DNA from: Oscillospiraceae bacterium | GTDB lineage: Bacteria > Bacillota > Clostridia > Oscillospirales > Oscillospiraceae | Direction: 5' to 3' | DNA length: 6,895 bases | Assembly: GCA_017405545.1 (NCBI GenBank) | Contig: JAFRAF010000137.1 | Location: 1 to 6,895 of the forward strand | Part shown: piece after piece, positions 1 through 4,756 of the stretch | Layout of the letters: the number at the start of each line of letters is the position of its first letter | How positions within the stretch are numbered: position 1 is the stretch's first letter | Program-made: the position numbers and the translations under genes | Notes under the pieces: generated by a model | Told to the model about the DNA's origin: nothing | Seen by the model: the letters and a program-made list of their open reading frames with translations, nothing else | Databases searched by the model: none

Positions 1-48
1 AAGTGCACCGTCTTTTCTGACTCCGAAGCGTCGCTTGGTTTTTTCCAT
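1..48 (-). CDS. N-terminus of an unidentified leftward gene (cut by window edge)
   Basis: Read leftward from an ATG at 48-46, 16 codons run open to the window edge and give MEKTKRRFGVRKDGAL. The start is supported by a GGAG Shine-Dalgarno at 55-58, six bases upstream of the ATG, and by a promoter about 140 bp upstream with an extended -10. The N-terminus is strongly basic, as in the cytoplasmic leader of many membrane transporters, but 16 residues are too few to assign a family. The gene is divergent from the M3 peptidase on its right, and the two share an intergenic region of about 416 bp. A dyad over the -35 region suggests repression by a dimeric DNA-binding protein. The call as a real gene rests on the start, ribosome binding site, leader and promoter together; its function is unknown. 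Confidence 0.6.
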   Translation of the reverse strand, partial: MEKTKRRFGVRKDGAL

Positions 49-68
49 AGAAATCTCCATTCTGCCGT

Positions 69-84
69 CCCGCGCACGCGCGGG
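69..84 (-). other. GC-only hairpin in the leader just upstream of the ribosome binding site
   Basis: CCCGCGC and GCGCGGG are perfect inverted arms at 69-75 and 78-84, so the leftward transcript can form a very stable short stem (six or seven G-C pairs with a tiny loop). It ends 10 bases before the GGAG ribosome binding site at 55-58. No U-run follows it in the leftward direction, so it does not look like an intrinsic terminator. It could influence ribosome access or mRNA stability, but that is inference. Confidence 0.5.
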
Positions 85-130
85 AAAAGCCCCCCTCAGG
101 GTATGTTCTTTACTTCCACAGCTTTCTCTT

Positions 131-175
131 GGGAAGCTCTTCTCCCAGCCGGAACTGAGCCGACGTAAGCTTCCC
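131..175 (-). other. Long stem-loop near the 5' end of the leftward leader
   Basis: AGCTTCCC (168-175) and GGGAAGCT (131-138) are perfect 8-bp arms enclosing about 29 bases. In that loop GCCGG and CCGGC-type segments can also pair. The structure would begin a few bases after the predicted transcription start. I compared it by memory with the conserved cores of common riboswitches (yybP-ykoY, SAM, ykkC, c-di-GMP, fluoride, T-box) and found no match. It is recorded as an unassigned leader structure. Confidence 0.45.
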
Positions 176-184
176 TGTCTGGCA

Positions 185-213
185 AGTATAGCATGCTTTA
201 TTTCAATTTGTAG
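185..213 (-). promoter_or_regulatory. Promoter of the leftward gene (extended -10)
   Basis: Read leftward, TGCTATACT lies at 193-185: a TATACT -10 (185-190) preceded by the TG of an extended -10 element. With a 17-bp spacer the -35 position falls at 208-213, where the sequence (CTACAA) is a poor match to TTGACA, as is common with extended -10 promoters. Transcription would start near 178, leaving a leader of about 130 nt before the ATG at 48. The -35 position lies inside the 20-bp palindrome at 204-223, so a protein bound there would compete with RNA polymerase. Confidence 0.6.
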
Positions 214-223
214 TTACAAATTG
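204..223. promoter_or_regulatory. Perfect 20-bp palindrome, probable operator
   Basis: CAATTTGTAGTTACAAATTG is an uninterrupted inverted repeat: 9-bp arms around a GT centre. A second dyad overlaps it at 211-229, with arms TAGTTACAA and TTGTAGCTA around one base and a single mismatch, so the half-site TTGTAG/TTACAA occurs three times within 22 bp. The TACA/TGTA character recalls operators of winged-helix repressors such as BlaI/MecI/CopY, but the centre spacing differs and MarR or TetR family binding is equally possible. It overlaps the -35 region of the leftward promoter and sits about 165 bp upstream of the M3 promoter, so its target is most likely the leftward gene. Confidence 0.55.
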
Positions 224-387
224 TAGCTAAAAGCGGGTTTTTGTAAAAAAATCTTAACACCGTCGGTTCATGCCCCGATATTTGCAGGGCATCCCTTCAA
301 AGCTTGGCCCGGCGCAGTTCCTCTCATCGCTGACATCGACGACATTCGATCTCGCGTTGATGATATCCCCCGCGTCGGCAAAGAGAC
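224..387. other. Intergenic stretch with no assignable gene
   Basis: About 160 bp lie between the palindrome and the -35 of the M3 promoter. The first 40 bases are AT-rich and the rest is mixed composition. Rightward it is open from an ATG at 270, in frame with the M3 peptidase. Leftward a 72-codon frame (486-268) is also open. Neither translation resembles a protein family I know, neither start has a convincing ribosome binding site, and the peptidase promoter lies downstream of the rightward ATG. I see no tRNA, terminator or repeat here. Confidence 0.5.
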
Positions 388-416
388 TTGCCAAACACAT
401 GGGCCGGGTTTATAAT
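388..416 (+). promoter_or_regulatory. Near-consensus sigma-A promoter of the M3 peptidase
   Basis: TTGCCA at 388-393 is followed by exactly 17 bases and then a perfect TATAAT at 411-416. Transcription would start near 423, about 42 nt upstream of the ATG at 465. This is the best promoter in the window. Because it lies 118 bp inside the longest open frame (ATG at 270), it argues against the long N-terminal extension. Confidence 0.8.
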
Positions 417-464
417 TTTCCTGCCGGCAAATGCGCCGGACTACTGACGAAAGCGGGACTGAGC

Positions 465-2168
465 ATGAAATTCTCTCAGATGACATACGCCCGTCCGGAC
501 GCGGACGCGATTAAACTCGAACTTGAAAGGCTGACCGGGGAATTTGCCTCGGCGGAGGACTTTGAGGCCGCCGACGCTCTTTTCCTGAAAAAGGAACGGC
601 TGATGGACGACTGGTCTACCATGCACACTCTGGCCCAGATACGCCACGACATCGACACGAGGGAGGAGTTCTACAGCGGTGAGGTGGACTTCTTCGACGA
701 AACGGGTCCGGAGCTGGAGGAGCACTGCAACCGCTGGACAAAGGCCCTCCTCGCAAGCTCCTTCCGGGGCCGTTTTCAGGAAAAATACGGGGAAATACTC
801 TTCATAAACGCGGAACTGGAGCTCAAGTGCTTTTCTCCGGAGATAATACCCGAGCTCAAGCGCGAAAACGCCCTGACCACCGAGTACGCAAAGCTCCTGG
901 CCTCGGCAAGAATTCCTTTTGAGGGGGGCGAGTACACTATTGCCCAGATGGGTCCCTTCAAGCTGGACCCGGACGATGACCGCAGGCTGGCCGCGTGGAA
1001 GGCCGAGGCGGGCTTTTACAAGGCAAATCAGCCCCGCCTTGACGGGATATACGACGAGCTGGTGCATCTGCGGGACAGCATGGGCAAAAAGCTGGGTTTT
1101 GAGGACTTCACCGGTCTGGGTTACTGCCGCATGGGCCGCAGCTGCTGGGATATACAGGACGTGGAGCGCTTCCGTGCCGCCGTCGTGAAGCACCTCGTCC
1201 CCGTGGCGGACAAGATATACAGAAGGCAGGCCCGGCGGCTTGGCAGAGAATACCCCATGAGCTTTGCCGACAACGCCCTTGAGTTCCGCAGCGGCAACCC
1301 CAAGCCCGCCGGGGGCCCGGAGGATATACTGGCCCAGGGCAGACGCTTTTACCACGAGCTCAGCCCCGAGACCGCCGAGTTTATCGACTATATGCTCGAC
1401 AATGAGCTGATGGACGTGCTCTCCCGCCCCGGCAAAGCGGGGGGAGGCTACTGCACCGATATAAGCGGCTACAACTCTCCCTTTATCTTCGCCAACTTCA
1501 ACGGCACCTCCGGGGACGTGGAGGTCATAACCCACGAGGCGGGCCACGCCTTTGCCCTGTTCCGCTCACGCATGCTCATACCGGCGGAGCTCCGCTGGCC
1601 CTCCAGCGAGGCCTGCGAGGTTCACTCCATGTCCATGGAGTTCTTCTCGTGGCCCTGGGCCGAGGGCTTTTTCGGACCCGACGCCCGCAAGTTCCGATAT
1701 ACGCACCTGTCCGGCGCTCTGACCTTCATCCCCTACGGCACAATGGTGGACCACTTCCAGCACGAGGTCTACGCCCATCCGGACATGAGCCCCGCCGACC
1801 GGCACGCCCTGTGGAAAAGGCTGCTGGGCGTATACATGCCCTGGATGCGGCTGGACGGGGATATCCCCTTCTACGCCGAGGGGCAGGGCTGGCAGAGACA
1901 ACTTCACATCTATGAGATACCCTTCTACTACATCGACTACTGCCTGGCCCAGGCCGTGGCCCTGCAGTTCTGGGCCAGATCCCAGGAGGATCAGAAGGCC
2001 GCATGGGAGACATATATGGCGTATGTGGCCCCCGGCGGGACACTGAACTTCCTGCAGCTGCTGGACGCCGCCGGACTGGCCAGTCCCTTCGGCGACAGCG
2101 GCCTGGTGGAGGTGTGCAAGGCCGCGGACAGATGGCTCAGCGAGTATGACTTAAGCGGCATAGAATAA
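465..2168 (+). CDS. M3-family zinc oligopeptidase (oligoendopeptidase F-like)
   Basis: Protein of 567 residues that hydrolyses short peptides in the cytoplasm; no signal peptide is seen. The zinc-binding HEAGH motif is at residues 357-361 (His357 and His361 ligands, Glu358 catalytic). The third ligand is probably Glu385 in the segment EVHSMSMEF, the usual M3 arrangement of a Glu about 28 residues after the first His. Other family-like stretches are KLGFEDFTGLGYCRMGR near 209-225 and YYIDYCLAQAVALQFW near the C-terminus. The length is typical for single-chain M3B peptidases. ATG 465 is chosen because the protein begins MKFSQMTYARPD, like the family, and because the promoter at 388-416 would be inside a longer protein. 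The ribosome binding site is weak (GGGA at 455-458). Peptide recycling or scavenging is the expected role; the exact substrate is unknown. The gene is monocistronic, ended by the hairpin at 2190-2217. Confidence 0.93.
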   Translation: MKFSQMTYARPDADAIKLELERLTGEFASAEDFEAADALFLKKERLMDDWSTMHTLAQIRHDIDTREEFYSGEVDFFDETGPELEEHCNRWTKALLASSFRGRFQEKYGEILFINAELELKCFSPEIIPELKRENALTTEYAKLLASARIPFEGGEYTIAQMGPFKLDPDDDRRLAAWKAEAGFYKANQPRLDGIYDELVHLRDSMGKKLGFEDFTGLGYCRMGRSCWDIQDVERFRAAVVKHLVPVADKIYRRQARRLGREYPMSFADNALEFRSGNPKPAGGPEDILAQGRRFYHELSPETAEFIDYMLDNELMDVLSRPGKAGGGYCTDISGYNSPFIFANFNGTSGDVEVITHEAGHAFALFRSRMLIPAELRWPSSEACEVHSMSMEFFSWPWAEGFFGPDARKFRYTHLSGALTFIPYGTMVDHFQHEVYAHPDMSPADRHALWKRLLGVYMPWMRLDGDIPFYAEGQGWQRQLHIYEIPFYYIDYCLAQAVALQFWARSQEDQKAAWETYMAYVAPGGTLNFLQLLDAAGLASPFGDSGLVEVCKAADRWLSEYDLSGIE

Positions 2169-2230
2169 CAAAGCGTCTCATAAAAAGCCAACGCCGGGAG
2201 GAAAACCTCCCGGCGTTTTCGCGCTTTGTT
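2167..2230. terminator. Nested inverted repeat with a strong intrinsic terminator between convergent genes
   Basis: The core hairpin has perfect 12-bp arms AACGCCGGGAGG (2190-2201) and CCTCCCGGCGTT (2206-2217) with an AAAA loop and a short TTTT tail rightward. Leftward, the stem is followed by TTGGCTTTTTA, so it can also end the lipoprotein transcript. Around it is a second perfect pair of 9-bp arms, AACAAAGCG (2167-2175) and CGCTTTGTT (2222-2230), the left one overlapping the stop codon of the peptidase gene. The core is placed to serve the convergent genes on both sides. Confidence 0.85.
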
Positions 2231-2235
2231 CTGTT

Positions 2236-2847
2236 TTACGCCTCGGGGCGGACGAACTCGTTGTCCCAGTCGTACTCACTGTGCTCGTCGTGCCAGATGA
2301 GCACATCCTTATCGTCCTCGATCTTCCACGCCATGGTGCCGGCACCGTTCTCAAACACGGTCTCGGAGGTCACATTGCCGCCTTCATCGGCTGTCTCGTC
2401 CACGCATACGCAGTCGGAATAGCTCCAGGTCTCGGTGTCGGGATCGTATATGCCGGTGAAGTTCCAAACGCGTCTCTCAAAGGCGCTGGAGCCCCAGGAG
2501 ACCTCCATGACATAGCCGTTTTCATCCTCCGAAGTCACTGTGAGCGAGGCACGGCCGCTGACATGGTCCTGCCAGTCCCCCAGCACATCGGGATAATAGG
2601 GCTCGCCGTCGATGTAGCCGTCGTCCTCTTCGGCTTCCGTTGTCTCAGCAGCGTCTGTCTCGGCGGCGTCTGTCTCGGCCGCGTCAGCCTCGGCGGCGTC
2701 TGTGTCGGCGGTTTCGGCCTCGGCGGCGTCTGTCCCGGCGGTTTCGGCCTGGGCGGCCGGTTCGGCGGAGCTGTCGTCGCTGCTGTCGCAGGCGGCGAAC
2801 ACGAATACCATCGCCAGAGCGAGCAGAATAATCAGTATATTTTTCAT
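2236..2847 (-). CDS. Small secreted lipoprotein with Ala/Glu/Asp/Thr repeat stalk, function unknown
   Basis: 203 residues starting MKNILIILLALAMVFVFAAC: a positively charged start, a hydrophobic core and a lipobox (FAAC) with Cys20 as the lipidation site, so the protein should be anchored to the outer face of the membrane. Residues about 21-75 are a low-complexity acidic stalk with repeated AETDA units, then a stretch of Glu/Asp. Residues about 80-203 are a compact domain rich in Trp, Tyr and alternating hydrophobics (for example LGDWQDHVSGRASLTV and VSWGSSAFERRVWNF), most likely an all-beta, lipocalin-like fold. I recognise this as a type common in gut Firmicutes but cannot name a function. 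The start at 2847 is fixed by GGAGG at 2854-2858, six bases upstream, and by the signal peptide; a longer frame starting at 2994 would run through the promoter. The gene lies 183 bp after the S66 gene in the same direction. Confidence 0.85.
   Translation of the reverse strand: MKNILIILLALAMVFVFAACDSSDDSSAEPAAQAETAGTDAAEAETADTDAAEADAAETDAAETDAAETTEAEEDDGYIDGEPYYPDVLGDWQDHVSGRASLTVTSEDENGYVMEVSWGSSAFERRVWNFTGIYDPDTETWSYSDCVCVDETADEGGNVTSETVFENGAGTMAWKIEDDKDVLIWHDEHSEYDWDNEFVRPEA
2641..2770 (-). repeat. Degenerate 15-bp tandem repeat encoding the acidic stalk
   Basis: Read leftward, units based on GCCGAGACAGACGCC (Ala-Glu-Thr-Asp-Ala) recur about eight times. The last ones before the Glu/Asp tract are nearly identical and earlier ones diverge (AETAG, AEAETADTDA, AEADA). 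All changes keep the reading frame. The unit length is a multiple of three, so slippage would change stalk length without breaking the protein. Confidence 0.75.
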
Positions 2848-2874
2848 TATTATCCTCCGGTAAATCATTATTTC

Positions 2875-2915
2875 GGCAGTCTCCCCACGCAGAGGCGGGG
2901 CCCTGCCGGACTGCC
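2875..2915 (-). other. Stem-loop at the very 5' end of the lipoprotein mRNA
   Basis: GGCAGTC (2909-2915 read leftward) and GACTGCC (2875-2881) are perfect 7-bp arms. Inside them CCCCGC and GCGTGGGG (2883-2900) can form an inner GC-rich stem with one bulge. The predicted transcription start near 2917 places the hairpin within the first few bases of the transcript, and it ends about 17 bases before the ribosome binding site. A protective 5' stem-loop is the simplest reading; a regulatory element is possible. No intrinsic-terminator U-run follows it. Confidence 0.5.
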
Positions 2916-2923
2916 CACACGAT

Positions 2924-2950
2924 ACTATACCAAAGCCGTGGAAAATGCAA
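2924..2950 (-). promoter_or_regulatory. Promoter of the repeat-stalk lipoprotein
   Basis: Read leftward, TGGTATAGT contains an extended -10 (TG at 2932-2931, TATAGT at 2929-2924). TTGCAT at 2950-2945 is a possible -35, but its 15-bp spacer is short, so the extended -10 is probably the main determinant. Transcription would start near 2917, about 70 nt upstream of the ATG at 2847. Confidence 0.6.
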
Positions 2951-3030
2951 GCGTAAACGAGTGAATATTCTGAAAACTGTTTTTTCCTCTCCACACTCCC
3001 GCGGCTGTGTTCGAGTCCAGTGCGCGGAGC

Positions 3031-4065
3031 TCAGCGGCTGAAGTCGTAGCTTATCACCTGCCGCCCGACGTCCACCTCAGCCCAAACGCCGAAGGGTATG
3101 ATGCAGCGGGGCATGGCGTGGCCTACGTTCAGATTGCACACTATGGGCAGGTTGGGCTCATCGACGACCTCTCTGAGCAGTTTTTTGTACTCCGCGTCGT
3201 GGCATTCGTCCATGGGCTTGCCCACCAGCACGCCCGACACCGCGCCGAACACTCCCGCGTCTTTCAGGGCTTTCAGGGCCCGCTCGTACTTCTCCGGGGG
3301 CATCTTCTCCTCGCTGGATTCCAGCAGGAGTATCCTGCCCCGCCACTCCTCAGCCGTGGGGAACAGGCCGTACTTGGCGCACAGGGCCGGCATGTCGCCG
3401 TAGCGGCCCGGGTCGAAGATGTCGAACATGGAATCTATGCAGCCGCCCAGTATCCTGCCGGAAAAGCGCCCGCTGCCCTGCAGCAGCTCAAAGCCCCCGT
3501 TGGGGTGGGACACGGGGACCGTGCCGATCCGTGCCGCGCCGAAATCGCTGCGCCCCTCGTACCAGAGCTCGCTGGGGACCGTACAGCTTATCTGTCCGGT
3601 GGTGATGAGCTCCTGAAAATATGCCTTCGTGTAGGGCAGCATGTCCCTGTCCAGCTCGCATATATCCGACAGGAAGGCCTGACCGTAGAAGGTCCTCATG
3701 CCCGCCCTGTGGAGCATCAGATGGTTTATGGTCGTGTCGGAAAAGCCCAGGAATATCTTATCCCTCGGGGCATTTTTCAGCTCGTCATTGTCTAAGAGAT
3801 ACGACAGCAGGCGGTAGGTGTCGTCCCCGCCTATGGCCGTCATAATCCTGTCCGTCTCCGGGTCTTGGAGGGCCGTCAGCAGATCCTCGGCCCGCTTGTC
3901 CGGGTGGTCGTTCACGTATTCTATGCCCTTCAGGGCATGGGGGGCGAATTTCACCTTCAGGCCGAAGTCCTCCAGCCGCTTCACCCCTATATCCAGCTCG
4001 TGCTTTACAAAGTCCTCGCCCAGCACCCCGCTGGACAGGCTCACGATGGTAATTGTCTTTATCAC
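3031..4065 (-). CDS. S66-family serine peptidase, LD-carboxypeptidase / MccF-like
   Basis: 344 residues of the S66 family, which includes the LD-carboxypeptidases of peptidoglycan recycling and MccF-type enzymes that cleave and detoxify peptidyl-adenylate antibiotics such as microcin C7. The catalytic triad can be placed by motif: nucleophile Ser109 in FLGFSDTT, Glu249 in ILLLESSEE, and His316 in VGHAMPRCIIPFG. The spacing (140 and 67 residues) is closer to the longer MccF type, as I remember it, than to E. coli LdcA. There is no signal peptide, so it should act in the cytoplasm. The start is a GTG at 4065-4063 after a GGGAGGGAG ribosome binding site (4071-4079). It sits 30 bp after the interrupted lipoprotein gene and should share its promoter at 4631-4659. 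No clear terminator follows. The family is secure; the choice between wall recycling and antibiotic resistance cannot be made from sequence alone. Confidence 0.9.
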   Translation of the reverse strand: MIKTITIVSLSSGVLGEDFVKHELDIGVKRLEDFGLKVKFAPHALKGIEYVNDHPDKRAEDLLTALQDPETDRIMTAIGGDDTYRLLSYLLDNDELKNAPRDKIFLGFSDTTINHLMLHRAGMRTFYGQAFLSDICELDRDMLPYTKAYFQELITTGQISCTVPSELWYEGRSDFGAARIGTVPVSHPNGGFELLQGSGRFSGRILGGCIDSMFDIFDPGRYGDMPALCAKYGLFPTAEEWRGRILLLESSEEKMPPEKYERALKALKDAGVFGAVSGVLVGKPMDECHDAEYKKLLREVVDEPNLPIVCNLNVGHAMPRCIIPFGVWAEVDVGRQVISYDFSR

Positions 4066-4078
4066 AGCCGCTCCCTCC

Positions 4079-4088
4079 CTGTATACAG
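4079..4088. repeat. 10-bp perfect palindrome in the lipoprotein–S66 gap
   Basis: CTGTATACAG lies in the 30-bp gap, directly upstream of the S66 ribosome binding site. It is short and may be chance; it is noted because it sits where translation of the second gene would be controlled. Confidence 0.25.
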
Positions 4089-4095
4089 CACGCTT

Positions 4096-4593
4096 TTATG
4101 TGTCAAGAGTATAGAAAGACAGCGTGTCGCTGTCCGAGTCGTACAGGCCGATAGTGAAGTTGTAAGACGGGCGGCTCAGCAGCTCCGGCCCGGCGGTTAC
4201 GCCCTCCGACTGCCTGTCGACAAGCATATAATACCCCCTGTCCGCCGGGGGCACAAGGGCATTGCCCTCCCCGTCCGACACAAGGGGCGCCACGGAATAC
4301 GTCTCCCCCTCTCCTCCGTAGAGCAGGGCAAAAGCCGTCTCGCTCGGGGGCAGGGGCTCCCAGCGCGGGTCTGCCTGGATCTGTTTCAGCACCGAGTCGT
4401 CGGAAAAGCGTATAACCGCATAGCGGCTCCCCTCCTAGGGAAAGCCTCCCCGGTCGTCCGTATAGCTTATCAGCTCGCCGCCGGAAATGTCTAAGCCCAG
4501 CTCCTTTGAAATATCCTTCTCCGGCCCTCCGTCGCCACAGGCGGCCAGCAGGAGCACAAGGAGGGCGGCAAGTATGATCGTAGCTTTTCTCAT
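4096..4593 (-). pseudogene. Small lipoprotein gene interrupted by an in-frame TAG
   Basis: From ATG 4593 a lipoprotein begins MRKATIILAALLVLLLAACG, with the lipobox LAAC and Cys19 as lipidation site. The ribosome binding site AGGAG (4600-4604) is six bases upstream and the promoter is at 4631-4659. Codon 53 is TAG (4437-4435), directly after DDRGGFP. The same frame then continues with no further stop for 112 codons (EGSRYAVIRFSDD..., RWEPLPPSETAFALLYGG...) to a TAA at 4098-4096. The full reading would be 164 amino acids plus the codon at the TAG. Sequence on both sides keeps protein-like composition, and from memory the GGF-x-G-D/E-G...F-D...W..LP pattern belongs to a small-lipoprotein type in Firmicutes, so the break lies inside one domain. 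No good restart lies after the TAG: the ATG at 4421-4419 is out of frame and stops after 11 codons, and the first in-frame candidate is a GTG at 4392 with no good ribosome binding site. A recent nonsense mutation is most likely; a sequencing error or stop readthrough are alternatives. Confidence 0.75.
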
Positions 4594-4630
4594 GCACGTC
4601 TCCTTTTATTTACTGCTCTGTATCACGGCA

Positions 4631-4659
4631 AGTATATCACTTTTTCAGCCGCTCCACAA
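4631..4659 (-). promoter_or_regulatory. Promoter of the lipoprotein(pseudo)–S66 peptidase operon
   Basis: Read leftward, TTGTGG (4659-4654), a 17-bp spacer and TATACT (4636-4631) form a sigma-A-type promoter, with the TG of an extended -10 just before the TATACT. Transcription would start near 4624, about 30 nt before the ATG at 4593. This makes the operon independent of the SLH gene upstream, which has its own terminator. Confidence 0.65.
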
Positions 4660-4685
4660 GGCAGGGGCGCTATGCCTCAGACGCA

Positions 4686-4717
4686 AAAACAGGCGCGGCG
4701 AAAGCCGCACCTGTTTT
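4686..4717 (-). terminator. Intrinsic terminator of the SLH surface-protein gene
   Basis: Arms AAAACAGGCGCGGC (4686-4699) and GCCGCACCTGTTTT (4704-4717) pair over 14 positions with one C/A mismatch on this strand, which becomes a G·U wobble in the leftward RNA, around a 4-base loop. Leftward the stem runs into a run of five T. It lies about 40 bp past the TAA of the SLH gene and before the next promoter. Confidence 0.8.
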
Positions 4718-4756
4718 CAGATTTAAAGATAGCTTCGCGTCCTCTCGCCGGGAGGC

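Noticed and set aside
221..243. Second possible rightward promoter (TTGTAG, 17 bp, TAAAAA)
   Set aside because: Only four of six -10 positions match and a far better promoter lies at 388-416 for the same gene.
441..1547. 368-codon leftward open frame under the M3 peptidase
   Set aside because: It lies wholly antisense to a gene with a clear HEAGH motif, has no ribosome binding site or family resemblance, and is explained by GC-rich third positions on the other strand.
2281..2964. 227-codon rightward frame opposite the repeat-stalk lipoprotein
   Set aside because: Its Gly/Leu/Val repeats are just the reverse reading of the 15-bp stalk repeat; the opposite strand has the signal peptide, ribosome binding site and promoter.
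2848..2994. 49-residue N-terminal extension of the repeat-stalk lipoprotein
   Set aside because: It would hide the signal peptide internally and covers the promoter and 5' stem-loop; ATG 2847 has an ideal GGAGG.
2995..3030. Possible terminator after the S66 gene
   Set aside because: Only short imperfect GC pairings around GAGCTC were found and no stem is followed by a U-run in the leftward direction.
3007..3795. 262-codon rightward frame opposite the S66 gene, and a 209-codon one at 3865-4494
   Set aside because: Both are antisense to the S66 gene with its complete Ser-Glu-His triad or to the interrupted lipoprotein; their translations are low-information Ala/Gly/Val/His-rich shadows.
4103..4597. 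164-codon frame from GTG 4597 overlapping the interrupted lipoprotein
   Set aside because: It is one frame off from the lipoprotein with the lipobox; its translation is Arg/Gly-rich and domain-free. It shows only that the frame is long by composition.
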